Shown: positions 36,166 through 49,432, numbered from the stretch's first letter. The stretch is 64,000 nt of DNA from Caenorhabditis remanei (GCF_010183535.1 NC_071328.1:9610001-9674000), one strand, 5' to 3'. The notes: generated by a model from the letters alone, not told the origin. Translations and numbers: made by a program.

Positions 36166-37966
36166 ATGTTTTTTGAGAATTTTCATTTTTCGCTCAAAGA
36201 CACCTTTTCCTTTTGAAAAAACTTGTACCCAAACATTTGATGTCTTTCTGTATTTTTAATTTTTCGTGTTTCTGTAAAGATCTTGTTGAAATATACGGTA
36301 AGTTTCCGTATTCTGAATCATGTTCTCTTTCTGTTTTTGTATCGAAGTAAAATTTTGAATTTGAAAAACTGCTCTTCTATTGATGTGATATATGTTTGCG
36401 GAAGTTCGGAGTAATTTGAACTTCGACCTTTTTTGATTTTCAAAGGAAGTTATGTTGTGAAAGAGAAGATATTTTTCACAATAAAGTTTCGCAACGAGGA
36501 CGGGAAAACGTTGTGAGAATTAAATAGATTTTGAGGGAGTCGGAAGTGGGCTCGTGGACATTTCGAGGTCTAAACGTATTTCCGTTCACCAGCACCGTTT
36601 TTGTGAGCATTGAAGTCTCGAGTAAAAACGAAACCGTTTCATTACAAAAAAAAAACTCGAAAACTCTTTAACGTGCGAGATAGTGACCGTTTCAGAAAGG
36701 TTATCCTTCGTGTCGACTATTCTGGTTTTTAAGAATTGATCTGTCGAAAATATAGGTTGGGAAGATGAATTAAACATGACATCCCCAATTGGGACTGTTG
36801 TAAAACGACAACATTTTCAATAATCTCATTTCTCTTCGTTCTTCTGGTACAGCTGTAGTAGTAGATGACAAGACACATTTGACAATTGTAATGCTGAATC
36901 AATAAAAACCAAGTGTAATTTTCACATCATCTCTTTGTCTGTCGTTCTTCTTTTGTCTTATTTTGCTCCAGGGAAACGTCGTGAGAATTATCTAGTGGGG
37001 AGATCCAACGACTTCGTCCTATTTATCTAGGAATGTTATTTTTCCCTAACGCAGTCTTCCAACGATTGATTCGTTGGGATGTCACACGTCAGAGTAAGTG
37101 ACATTGCATTCATTGCAGAGACTCCGTTTGCTCACGATCTCTATCTACATTCTTCCCAGTTACTTACCTCTCGTTAGTCGCTCTCCCTCTTTGCGTTTTT
37201 GACTGATGCTGGGTAGATTTTAAAACAAGATTTTGGAATAGGAATAGTTCTCTGAATGTTCTAACCTAATCTAGTAACGTTTCCCTTATTTTACAATTAT
37301 TCTAATGGGGATATTCAGGTCATGTAAAAGTGTACTTTAATACATTTTTTCCTTATTCACGAGCGTCGAGAAACTATTTTTTACAAATCTCAGTTTACCG
37401 TTGGTCTAACAGCGTTTTTCCCCTTTTTTGCACTTTTCGACATCCTTATGTGGAAAAATTGTCAAAAAATGGGGGAGAAATGTAGAAAAATGGGAGAAAA
37501 AAATGTAAAAAAATACATTTTTCACCGTTCGTGAATAAGGAAGAAATGTATTACACTTTTACATGACCTGAATAACCCCATAACTAAAGTTTCAGTTGGG
37601 TTTTGAGCTGTTTTCATTTGGAATTCAATGTTCCTTTTTGTTGTCATCGTTAGATACTGAAGCAGGTCAACAACATCCTTCTTCTCGTGAATCTCCATTC
37701 TCATATTTCTGTATGAAAAATGTTCAGTCCTCAATTATATTCTAAACGAGAGAAGTGGCGAATGCAATGCTGGGTAAAAAGTGACTGTAATTACTGTCAT
37801 CATCATAACACTGTTTCCAAGAAATTGATTTTTGGGATTTAGATGGAGCCCATGGAACCATAATAGTTCCTCCGCAACCTTATTTTTTCCACAAATCGTT
37901 ATCTGCCACTTGCGTTTTACCTCTTTTTTTCCAAATATCTTCCAATAACTATTTGTTTTCAGAATC
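36166..37966. other. Intergenic between family members B and C
   Basis: About 1.8 kb, with the gene B 3' UTR, the palindromic element at 37305-37581 and the gene C promoter. No other coding sequence is supported. An acceptor (TTTTCAG) lies 4 nt before the gene C start. Confidence 0.55.
37305..37581. mobile_element. MITE-like palindromic element
   Basis: The ends are long inverted copies. ATGGGGATATTCAGGTCATG at the left corresponds to the reverse complement of the right end at 37562-37581, and the match continues through GTAAAAGTGTA...TACATT and CCTTATTCACGA. The arms are about 60 bp and the element about 277 bp, with no open frame. It looks like a non-autonomous DNA transposon. Confidence 0.8.
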
Positions 37967-40900
37967 ATGCCGGTACAGCCGGAATACGTTACTCAATATG
38001 ACAAGAATCTAGACAGAAATGTGGTTCTTGTCAGAACTGAAATGACCGATAAATACAAGAAATTTGTGTTTGACAGAGAGTTTGATGGATTTGTTGAGGC
38101 ACCAGAGGTCGTACTAATTCATGATCTGGTCCCACAATACCAGACAGAATGTGAACGTCATTCCAAGATATTTTTCTGCAAAAATCTTGCAAAAAAAGAA
38201 GAAATTCGCAAATATGCTTATAGCTTCTCGGAAAAACAGTTCCAACGAGTTCAATGCTCTTGTTGTGAATACGACAAATCGAAGATTGGAACTTATTTCC
38301 GTCATAATGAGAATCAAGAATCAAAGGGAAACTTTCGACTTCTATCTCATATGATGAATGCTACTCTTCCTTCAAATCAAGTTATCTTTCCAAAAGAGTT
38401 AGTTGATGAAGAGAATATGAACTTCTTTTGGATTAGACCATTTCATTCTGACATTTGCTTGAAAACTAACGAAATTGTGGTATTTTGTCTGATTTACCCG
38501 GAGAACAAGGTTCTTCAAGCATACAACTTCGACCCGAAAACTCAAAAATTCACGAAATCTTGTTGTCAGTGCAAAAAGTGCAACACAATTGACCACACCT
38601 TCAATTCATTTGATCATGGATCTCAAGGAATCGGATACCGAAGATCTCATAGAGATCGTAACGGACTTCCATTGGTGTGTCTGACGGTGACTTGGAAGAA
38701 TAGTTATGAAGGACTCATGAATATCTTTTGTGATGAGCAAGGATATATTGGAAGATATGAGTATAACTACGATCAGAAGTGCTTTGATCTTCAGGAGTTG
38801 TTGGATATTCGAGTTCATTCTCATATACAAGACACTGAAGTCAAGAAGAGACCAGATCTTCTTTTTGATGATTGTCTTCGTGTACTCTATCCCTCTCATT
38901 GCGATCAGTTGAATAGAACATTCTTCTTCGGATACCACCAGATGGATACGACAATGCAGAAATGGACATTCAATGAATATTCTCACCAATTTGAGATTTT
39001 CAAGTGTTCCGACTGCAAATTTGAGCATTCAATAGTGGGAAAACCAACTTCTGAATCTGTTTTCTTCCCGACACCGAGCTTATTGACGGGAAAAACGATC
39101 GGTTTGCGACTAATGAAAGATAGGAGTGTCGAGAAGACTGTTCAAGTAAACGATGAGTTTTCTGTGAAATTGGAAAAAGCGCCGATCCGAAACTTGTTGC
39201 ATTTTGATACTGAAAGTGAGTTCATATATTCATTTGCCTGATATTCCATTAATCTCAGGTATTAATATCCTTCCAAAATCGAAATATTTCCAGAACTTGT
39301 TGAGCATTATGCGCCTCGAAAAGTGGTGAGCCAAGAGTTGCCAATCCAAATAATCGAAAGCGATGGAACTGAGAAATGGATTACTACCAGACATTCATCG
39401 GCAGTCACTGTTTTTTTGACTGGAATGGATGGAAAAGTGAAGTTACACAGAATTGAGAACAATGCTTGCGATGTCAAAGAATGGAAGTATTTGGCAGTTA
39501 ATGAACAGGGCAACCTTCTGGAAGAGGACGAAAAAAGAATTGGTTAGTTGGTTTTCTTTCAATTTGATTAATCTTTCAACTCTTTGCTTTAGGACGTTCA
39601 AAATCGGATTCATTCGTTATTCCAACCGAAACGGAGCTATCTGAACCGGCAGTTAACACCTCGACAATTGTTGAAGGCTATACTTATTGCCCCCATTTTA
39701 AACAAATCCTGCTCTATGCGTTCTACGATACTCACCCAATTCAGCTCCTTTTCACTTCTGATTACCTCATCCAAGTAAAATGCAACTCATGCGAATCGAA
39801 ACGATCTGGACCACACGTACTGAAAGTGTCAAATAATATGATGTTTCCATGTGAAGAAGGGTTCGCTCATCGCGTTGTTTATGCAAAGAACCGGACAATG
39901 ATACAGAAAATTGAGTATGATAACGTGACGAAAACATGGAATAAAGTCCATGAGTATTCAATCAGATTATTGAAAGGAATTGAAGAAGAATGGGCTCGAA
40001 AGGATATTGAACTGAATAATGATCCATTCAAAGAAGATTGTTGCTATAACCGCCCATCAATCACAAGTGTCTTTAATCACTTCCATGCTGAACAAAAGAG
40101 AGGTCAAGAGATACAGAATAGAAAGCAAATGGAGACCGAAATCCAAAAAGAGCTGAAGTTGGCTGTGAAAGAAACAGAAGAAGATGTGGTATCCGGAGTG
40201 TGTACACCACAGTTGCAAGAAACTGATTCCAATTCCGTTCAAGAAATTAATAGGTGTGAGGAATCTGAAGAGGGAAAAATCATAACAGTTTCTGATTCAG
40301 AGTCAGACTCAGAGTCAGATTCAGAGTCAGACTCAGAGTCAGACTCAGAGTCAGATTCAGAGTCAGATTCAGAGTCAGATTCAGAGTCAGATTCAGAGTC
40401 AGAGTCAGATTCAGAGTCAGATTCAGAGTCAGACTCATCTGATTCTGAATCTGTGGATCTTGAAGATGAACAGACCCCGACATTGGACAGCCTTGCCCCA
40501 CGCGTCGTCAAGAAAGAAGTTACAAATTTCAAGAAGCCGATTGTAACCACAGCAGATTTGACTCCACTCCACTCAGAATTCTGCATTAAACTCCACAAAG
40601 TTTTCTTTTTTGCATTCAATAATGTCACTAGAGAATATGGAAAATATGCTCCAACTTCGTCGAAAACTCTCGAAGAAGTTGAATCTCCAATCGAATATAA
40701 ACCAAATAAAGAAAGCGAATTTAATCAGAGAAGAACTGTTGTGTTCGAAGGAGGAGCCGAATATTTAGTGGATTCAAATGGAAGATTGCTCAGAGTTCAG
40801 TATGATAAAGTGAAAAAGATTTTGATGAGAGTGGAGCCGGAAATGGTGAAAATGTTGTACGAGATGGACGATGTTGAAACTGGTACGTTTAAAACTCTGT

Positions 40901-41415
40901 ACTTTTTGAGATTTTCATTGAAAAACATTAAATTTTCAGAACAATATCAAGATACTGAGGACTTCGCAGGGCCTACTTTTGTGCCGGAGGAATCGGAGAG
41001 GATTCATAAATTTTATAGCAACGCGAATGTGTTATCTACTTCAATTTTCATGAAATCCTCTGAATCAGTTTTCGGAGAAGACGATGATCTAGATAGTGAA
41101 CGTTCTTCAACTAACTCATATTATTCCGATGTAGGAGGAGCTGGAAATACCGTAATCACTCGCAGTCATTCTAGCGTATATGAAGGAGCATTTGAACGGT
41201 CTTCTGAAAATATGAATTCCGTTGATGACGAACAAGATGAGGAGAGATACACAACGATTTCTTTAGATTCTTCTGGAGAAGAAGAAGAGGACGAGGATGA
41301 GGAAATGGATCAGTCGGTTGAAGAGAACGACTATTCTCGCGTAGGCGTTATCGAGGAGACTGAAGAAGAGACAGTTGACGCAGCCAATGTCCCTCCGACG
41401 TGCACCATTTGCTAA
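37967..41415 (+). CDS. CH-CC family member C, with CaaX end
   Basis: Four exons, 37967-39215, 39294-39542, 39593-40882 and 40940-41415, all phase-1 junctions, give 1087 residues from MPVQPEYVTQYDKN. It is closest to gene B: the same order of an N-terminal half-module, CERHSKIFFCKN ... CSCC, the GSQG ... RSHRDRNGLPLVCL ... GRYEYN domain and CSDC. A later module has YCPH ... CNSC. An SDSE repeat follows, then a cysteine-poor module copy (DLTPLHSEFC), and an acidic tail ending in CTIC, a second CaaX box. There is no signal peptide. The last intron (57 nt) is a multiple of three, so retention would keep the frame. Confidence 0.82.
40291..40453 (+). repeat. Ser-Asp-Ser-Glu coding repeat in gene C
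   Basis: Tandem TCAGAGTCAGAT-like 12-bp units encode (SDSE)n, about 13 copies. Such runs are typical substrates of casein kinase 2 and are prone to length change. Confidence 0.9.
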
Positions 41416-44308
41416 TTTTCAAACTTATAAATTATCCTGTTCCTATTTACAATCATTTCTCATTTTTTCATTCACTGAATATTCAATGTGATTCATTAAT
41501 TTATTTTCGGGTTATGTTCCATAATTCCGGGTTGTCTCGAAAAATTCAGTGTAAAATTGTTTTTTCCCAGAATAAATATCTTACATTAATTACAAAGTTT
41601 GAGCATTATTCCAATACAATGATTCGTGAAATCAAAGATCAGTTTTTACAACCCGAGTCGACACCATCTGCTCTCATGAAACCTGCCTCATAAACAATAC
41701 AAAAATACGGATAATAAAATCTACAGTATCCTTTTACGAGTTTTCACACTCCTTACGGCGGAGTGAATACATAATTTGGCACCGCGCCAAGTCTTCTTCT
41801 TGTTTGTCAGGACAGCACGTCCCTCGGTTTATAGGTCCCTCATGATGGACTGTAAACAGAAAACGACGCAGAATCCGGGAGGTTGTAAGTATGCGACTTG
41901 CATGGGTCTTTTACTTCTAAATTGATCCTTTAGATACCTTTTTTGTCTGATCCATGAAACGACCTGTGAAGAAGTTACGTTAAGGGAAACGCTCCTAGAG
42001 AATCAAGAAATCTCTCAACCTGGCTTCACCATATTGCTATAGTTGGCACGAAGCCAAGATAACTTCTCTACGCACCCTCGTTCTCTCTTCTCTCTCTCTC
42101 TGCTTTCTCTCGTAATTCATAATCCACAAACACCTCTAGCTCCCTTCTCCCTTTTGACTCTCAACACAACAACACCTCTTCTTTTCCTTCTCTTTCTTGC
42201 TTCTTCTTCTAAAAACTTCTTCTTCTCCTCCTCCCGTAGTCCTCTTCTTCCCCTTTTTCACTCACACTGCACTCATTTCTTCTTCTTTTTCCTTCTTCTC
42301 GAGCGAAAGAAGAGAAGAGAAAAAACTCACATCTGCATATACTCCTTTGATTAAAAAGGCGATGACTGCCTTGGCGTGAGGGCCGAGCGGCGGAGCGGCG
42401 GAGCGACCACCGTCCGTCGTCTATGTCCTCTTTTAGATTTTCATGTTCTACACTCACAAATATATATTCGTTGGCGGCTGTGGATGTGTATGTGCATCAC
42501 TTCTTTTCTTCCTTTTTCATTCAACACTCTAACGAACATTTTCTCGTTTTTGGGGAAACGTCGTGAAGAGAGAAGCATATGGTGTTCGATGAGAGACGAG
42601 TTTTTTTTTGTAAATGTAGAAGGGCAGTAGTACGTGGTACGCCGAAGATTGTATAGTAGTCCATATTGAATGTGAAGGATAGAAGTTCGTTGAGATAAAG
42701 AAACTGCGAGAAAGAGCATTGAGAAATCTTGAGGAATGAAGTTCAGAATTAACCGCCTCTCTCTCGCTCGAGATCTGAGATTTCGTTTTCTAAGATATGT
42801 TATTAGCGTACTATATAGGATCATCATTTCAAAAACCACTACGCGAATTAACGGATTTACTAGTAGACATGTTTGAACTGTTGATGTTCTTATAGTCATC
42901 ACAGTGTGTTCTTACTTATCGTTATCATTTCATTCTTTTATAAGTTTTTTATCTTCACTGTAGTGACGTCAGAGCTCCTGATATCACTCACTACCATTGT
43001 CTTTATCTCTTCCTCTTCTCTCATCTCATCTCTCTCTTCCCTCTATTCTCTTATTCCTCTCTTACCTATATTCAAAACCTCGACATCTTCTCAAGCTCCG
43101 CCCCTTTTTCGACCGCTGCACCTAGCTCTGGCCCTTCTTCATTCCCGCCCCTTCCTCTCCTCTCGCTCCTCATTTATGTATCCCTTTCCGACCAGCTGCT
43201 TGCTTCTCTTTAACTGATACTTTTTTTGATGTTGCTATGGTTTCATATTCTCTTTTTCTCTGTCTTCTCTTTTCTCTTCGTCCGCGGATCATAGCAAGCC
43301 CCCTTCTTCCACTGGTTCTCGCTCTCACACACCCACACGAGCTGGTACCAAGAGAGGAAAGAAAAAGGAAAGAAGAGCCAGATACGCATTGATTTCTCAT
43401 TTTTGTCTCTCCTCGTTTTTTCTTTCACAACGTCTTCTTTTCTTCCTCTTCTCTGTTTTTGATATTCTTGCTTCGCATATTCATTTTCTCTTCTCTATTC
43501 AATTATCTTTTTGAACTATTCATCACATTGAATCTTGCATCTTCCTTGTAGTAGTTGTTTCCTTTCCACATTCTGAACATTGTTTCTGTTTGTTGTTTTG
43601 AAAGCTATTTCTCCTCCCTTTTCAATCTTCTCTGATTTAGCACCAGCTTGTGACCTTTCGTATTGTAACAATGAATGTCCTTTCCAAAATAATTTTGATG
43701 ACATATATAAATTATTCATTCAAACTTCTTCTAGATTTAAGTCCCAAATAGTGTAAATGATGTCTAGAATGATTGTGTATTAGGCTCAATGTCTCCGAGA
43801 ACTGATTGGAATCCAATGGTCCTCCCAACCTTCTTTTTGTTCACGACATGCTTTCGTTTCATAATTGCTCCAGAAGGTAGCAGATGAGACGCGTGTCCAG
43901 TAAGAGGTTTAACTAGGTATGAGGAAAAAGAGCGATGAAAGTGGGTAATATCATATTTCTTCGGATTAATTTTGGAGGCCGAGTTAATTACGGAGACAGA
44001 TTGAGAGGCAAACGAGAGAGGATACGCTCCAAAAAGAGGAAAATGGGTTAGGGAGGACACAAAATCCGACTAGAAAAGAGCCAAAGAAGACTGGACTTTG
44101 ACTCCAAATAACACTTTTTGATTGTTTTCCACTGCATAATATTTCTGACATTTCGTATCGATTTGCATCATGTCTCTGCTCTCGTTCATTCGTGTACGTA
44201 TTTGCATAGCTTTCCATTGAGTTCTATTCCTATTCACAGTTCCTTTCTCGATTCTATATCATCGTCTAAAATGTTCCGACGATAAATTGTAAATTTTTAC
44301 AGGTAACC
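41416..44308. other. Intergenic between family members C and D
   Basis: About 2.9 kb without a supported gene. It contains long CT/TTC-rich pyrimidine tracts (42060-42310, 43000-43260, 43400-43500), which give misleading open frames on both strands, and TACAGTA at 41723. An acceptor (TTTTTACAG) lies just before the gene D start. Confidence 0.55.
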
Positions 44309-47033
44309 ATGAACCCTCTCGACCCAAACAAACCTGCTTTCCCATCAGGAACTGGTTTCAAACAACCAATTATCCCTGTCGTCAACACGACGACTGGAGA
44401 AGAATTTCTCTGTCAAAGAAACCTCAAATCCTTAAAATTCGAAGTCTTGAAACCTATTCCAACGATCAGAACTGTGAATTTGCAACCAAAGTTTTCCAGA
44501 GTTTGTAAAATTTCTCTAGAAGTCATGGTTTTCGCAACGAACTCAAAAACCAAGAAGCTCCATCGCTATGTCTTTGAGAACAATGACTTCAAGAGAGCTG
44601 ATGAATGTTCTTGCGATACGTGCTGTTACGTGGATCCATTCGATATTATGATCAGTCCATCTGGAAGAGCATTCGGAGATGAGAAACGTTTCGTGGATTG
44701 TTATGGAGAAGCACTTATCAACATTGGAATCACTTGGACAAAATGTCGCCAGACTGGAAGCATGGATTTATTTGTACATGCAAATGGATCAAATGGAATC
44801 TACAAAAAAACGAAACTTGGAATGCAGCTTTTCGAGATGAACATGGATGTGAAGATGCTTCCGGCCACGAATCCGACGGGGAAAGAAGTCATGGACTCTT
44901 CATTCAAACTTCTCGATAAGCAGATGTGTCCACATCTCAGTGTGGTTACTTTCATGGTCAGCCGAATCGAAGGAAGTACTGAACAGTTGGTATTCAACAA
45001 AACAACGGATCAATTCGAAATGATTCGTTGTGAAAAGTGCATGCAAGATAGACAACTGAAGAAAGGAAAAACAGTCGACGACGGATTGTGTATGGAAGTG
45101 TGGGCTACCAATAACTGTGAAAAGTACACTGTCATCTATCGTGGAGAGCAAGGGAAGCTCACATGGAAAGTCTTCACTGTGAGAACACAATCATGGGAGT
45201 ATTGCTCAAAATCTGTTATGGATTGCCGTGCAATGTCTATGAGAGGTTAGTTCTATTTGAGTGTTCAGTGTTTTATAATTGTACTTTCAGACCTTCTACT
45301 TCGCTATCACTATGAAAGAAACAATCGAGCACCCTCTATGAATTCCATGAGACAAGTTGATAATGTTAATAGACAACTGGCGTTCATCGAGGATACTACA
45401 ATGGGAAGAATTTTCTGGATGATGGACTCACTGAATGCTGTTAAACCGTTCGAACTGATGTATTACCCAAACTCAGCCGAGCAAACACTAATTGAGATTG
45501 ATCCATTAACACTGCACAGAAAACGCCAGGAATTATATCATGCTCTGAATCCTGACTGTTAGTTGAATCAGTTTATTTTTCAAACTAATTATTTTTCTTT
45601 CAGACAAAAATTCCACAGATTATAGTAGTGTAGTTCGTCGATTCACTGAGCTCAATTGTGATCATTGTGTCCAGCTCGCAAGCAATGCTCTCCGAAGTCT
45701 GAATCCAGGTTATTCTGATGGTGAGAATCCAGCAACATCTTGTGTTAACAATAAATGAATCTGAGAGTATGACTTACTTAATTATTACAGCAGGAGCCCC
45801 ACACGGACTTCCAACTCAAGGAGGAGCATACCAGCCGTACTGGAACGGAACATATGCTCATCAGTATATGACTGTTCCTGTTTCGACACAGTATAGTCGT
45901 AAGAGTTACTTTGAATAGTGTTAAATTCAGTTTCATGTTTCTTCAGACTACATGGATCCAATTGCTCAATCCGTCCCTCGCCAATATTCGAACAACAACA
46001 CTCAAGCTTCGGTTTATCAGTCAATGAGTTACATGAATGGAAATGCAACTACTGCTTATCCGTATTACTGCAGTTATCCTAGAGGAACCAACCCTTCACT
46101 TGGTTCCGTTGCTCATTCATACCTAGAAAATCCGATGGATCCCTCATGTATTCGATATCCATATCAATATACGAACAGATTGGGGCAACATGGAATTCCT
46201 ACTCCAAATGTTCCATATCATCGGTATCCAAAACCACGTATCAATCCACCCGTGAAGCGTACGGAACAACCTGTAGCCATGGCTTCAGATAAAGGTTAGT
46301 AGCAGTAGTTGGGCAGAGAAGATTTGAAAATGTGATATTTGTACGAGTCTGAACATATTCAAGAGAAGCTCAAATACTTATCAATAAATTCTTTTTCAGA
46401 ACAAACTCCCAGAATTCCCACTCCCGAAGGGATCAGAGGAACAGGATATACACAGCCAGTCGAAGCACTTTCAAGTCTCGAAGAACTTCAACGCCAACTT
46501 GCTGCACTTGTTCCACCTACTAACTACCAATATTATCCCTTTAGGACTGAGGACCCGAGAGAGAAATTGGAGAACGAATTGAAAAATTTGGAAGAAATGT
46601 TCAGAGACAGTGTCACACTTTGTGCCAGTTCTCATGGAGAATCATCACATGCGGCTGTTCACGCCCCGAGAACGAAGAAAACCGTTCGGATGGGTAACAC
46701 TATAAAACAATAAAGCATCGTTGTATATTTTTAAACTTTTCAGACATGGATCGTTCTCCAATGGAAAAAAATCAAGAAACAGAACAACCGAACCTTTTGG
46801 TCGAACAAAAGAAAGTAGAGAAGAAGGAAGATGTTCCTGGTAAGAGTCACATTTCCATTCATAGGAATTCTAAGATGATTTCAATTATTTCAGAGGAAGA
46901 CTCGTCAGACGATGACCTTGAAGATGAAGATTATTCATCTGAAGATGATGACTCGGATGACATGAATGATGAAGAACAACTCAAGACTCTTCTAGATTCT
47001 CTTCAGAACAGAGTCAATCTTGATTTGGATTAA
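44309..47033 (+). CDS. CH-CC family member D
   Basis: Eight exons, 44309-45245, 45291-45557, 45604-45720, 45791-45898, 45947-46294, 46400-46693, 46744-46839 and 46894-47033, all joined in phase 1, give 768 residues. The N-terminal third has a half-module (VCKISLEVMVFAT ... CSCDTCC), a diverged relative of the GSQG domain of B and C, and a clear module with MCPH ... CEKC. The middle is unlike the other members: Tyr/Pro/Asn/Gln-rich and low in charge, spread over small exons (APHGLPTQGGAYQPYW, YQYTNRLGQHG). A predicted helix follows (LEELQRQLAALV; REKLENELKNLEEMF), and the protein ends in an acidic Asp/Ser/Glu tail. The Tyr/Pro-rich segment may be a disordered interaction region. Confidence 0.8.
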
Positions 47034-47982
47034 ATCATCCAATATGCATTCCACAGATCCTGACTTCTTCTCTTATTATTTATTCCTTTTCTAACAATTT
47101 TCAACCAAATTTTGGTGACACTCTTTTATTCAACTATTCATCGTCAGTTCACTCCCCAGTTCATTTTTCCTCAAGTTCAGCTATTGTGTCCTTGAGTTTT
47201 CTTTTTTCAAACTTCATGTGTAATACAGGAATTCCTGCATTCCAATTTTTCTAAAAGTATTTTCTCAGCGTCCATCCCATTCCCCTCTTCCCAATTCGGC
47301 GTATTTCCAGTTTCCCCCGATTTGTTCGAATGGCTTTGTCTTTTGCTTTCTGACCGCCGTCTCCTCCATTCCCATTTTTATGAGAGCACAGTTTACGATA
47401 CTGCGTCTCCTGTGCCTTTGATTTCACAACCGTTTCCAAAATGTATCCAGAGGTGATTTGATTTTCCTTTCGTTCAATTGTTCGTTTCTTTTGATTTTTT
47501 TGATTTTTTTTCACAGTGCTTGCAGAGTGTAATAAGTGTGTACATACCGTAGCCCTTTTCGAGGCTTTCCCCCTGTCCCCGTCAACGCCCCCCTCATCAG
47601 TCTAATTCATGTTGTTCTTTTACGATGTTTTCTCCGTTGCTTGTACCGTTTTTCTCCATCATTCCTTGTGAATCAACCCACAATTGAGCATATCCTAATT
47701 TTATTTTACAAAAAACCCAAAAAACCCCCAAGTTTTAATTTTGTGCTGTTATACTTCCAGCCTTCTTTCCTTTCTTAGTGCCGTCCATTTCTAGTTAATC
47801 TTTTCTCATTTTTGTTTTTATAATGAAGTTTTTATAACTGGGGAACAGCTTCTTCAAGGAGATGTTTTCCGATTTCCAGGCTCTCAAGAGTTTCAAAAAC
47901 TCCTTGATATTTTTATGATCTATTCTAGATCAATCCTCTCCCTAATCAATTGATTTCAGTACTAGTAGCCAGTCAACCAACA
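47034..47982. other. Intergenic, no gene seen
   Basis: About 950 nt between gene D and the acidic-protein gene; T-rich, with no supported frame. An acceptor (GATTTCAG) at about 47952-47959 precedes the next start. Confidence 0.5.
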
Positions 47983-48554
47983 ATGAGTGAGGTAGTCGAC
48001 GTTCCGGATGATTCACCACCAAGATCTCCCGATGTCGAGTGCCCATTTAGTGAGGGTAATCATATTTCGAAACTTCTTATTTCAACTAACTTTCTAAATT
48101 TCAGAAGGTTCCTCCGAGAAAAATATGGAGCCAAGAAAGAGAAGCGCTGACTCGATCGATCAGGCTGAACAGGCTGAAGACGATGGTGAGTTACACGAAT
48201 TCATGAAGAGATTGCTTAAAAGAAATTGAGCGATTGATCTCTAAGATATAATTATTGCAAAACCCAGCAATTTGATTTCCAGATGTAGTCATTGTAGAGA
48301 AGAAAGCCAAGATGAATGAAACCGAAGTTGACTTGTCCGGAGAAGAAGGAGAAGGAGAGGAAGAAGAAACCACTGACAACGGAAATCCAATCATCGTCGA
48401 GGAACCAGTCGAGCCAGAGTCAACTGAACAAGAAGCTCAAGATGAGCAATCTGCTGAGGAGCCAAAAGAGCAAGAAGGAGGAGAGGAAGGAGAGGAAGAT
48501 GACGAGGAAGAAGAGGAGAATGGAGCTGAAGAAGAACAAGAAGATGAGGAATAA
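47983..48554 (+). CDS. Small, very acidic, probably nuclear protein
   Basis: Three exons, 47983-48055, 48105-48185 and 48283-48554, with phase-1 junctions, give 141 residues starting MSEVVDVPDDSPPRSPD. Two basic patches (MEPRKRS and VEKKAKM) could be a nuclear localisation signal, and the last 75 residues are almost all Glu/Asp. The composition resembles prothymosin-like or histone-chaperone tails. It has no CH-CC module, but its phase-1 introns and acidic tail resemble its neighbours, so it could be a truncated relative. This is speculative. Confidence 0.75.
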
Positions 48555-49432
48555 ATTGGATTCAGAGGAAGAAAAACAATGAATATCAACATCTTTCATA
48601 AACTTTCCTTTCTAATCCTTAAAAGAGCAAGAGTGTTGAATCGGACATGTTGTTTCGGTGTTGTTCGGCTCATCACGATTCCTCTTTTCCTTTCTTCTTC
48701 TCTCTTCAGTAACCACCCGTCTCCATAATTATCTCATTCCTCATCAATCTTTCCACTATCTAAACTAAAACATTTTGAGCACAATGGCGGTGGAAATTTT
48801 ATCATCTCTAGGCTTTATTCAACAGGATCAGATCCTTCCCAGATCATTTGATCTAGTTAATAATACTCTGATTTTCAGCCTTCTTTGTGTTCTATCTCCG
48901 CATATAATCTCTACTCGATAATGATCTTTAGAAGAATTGATAAGGCTTATAGTAATTATTTTCACAACTGTCCGTACTGTTCTCCTGTCTTTTCTCTCTT
49001 TTTCTCTTCGAAATCTCAAAATGCACAATTCGAACAAAATGTATCGGAGGTGTTTGATGAAGCGTATTTTAATTTTTTCTCTTTCACGAAATGTCGATTT
49101 TTTGAGTTGTAATGGTGTAAAATAAATGTTTCAATCGGCAAAAGCGCGTGGACTTTCACAAAGACATTCTGGAAATTTCGATACTCAAAAACACGTGGAT
49201 AGCTGTGAATCGAAGTATTTGATGAGAATTGATTATTCTCACTTTGTCTTCATTTCGGAATAACAAACTTCTGAGGAAGCAATCTGATCTATCGGTGTTC
49301 TTTGAATTGCTATGGCAGTAAGTTTTTTCAAAAAGATTATCAAATTCATAATCGAAATTATTTTTTCGAGTGAAAAAACACTGTTCATTCTCACTTTTCT
49401 AGAATAGAAAGAATAAAAAGGAGTCGTCTCAA
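48555..49432. other. Intergenic, no gene seen
   Basis: About 880 nt of AT-rich sequence between the acidic-protein gene and the second SH2 kinase. Small frames on both strands have no recognisable content. An acceptor (ACTTTTCTAG) near 49394-49403 precedes the kinase start. Confidence 0.5.

Noticed and set aside
37522..37968. Minus-strand frames of 70-77 codons before gene C
   Set aside because: One lies in the palindromic element and the other overlaps the gene C start; neither has a recognisable feature.
42043..43220. Long Ser/Leu/Phe-rich frames between family members C and D
   Set aside because: They are translations of CT/TTC tracts; both strands are open and no start or splice context supports them.
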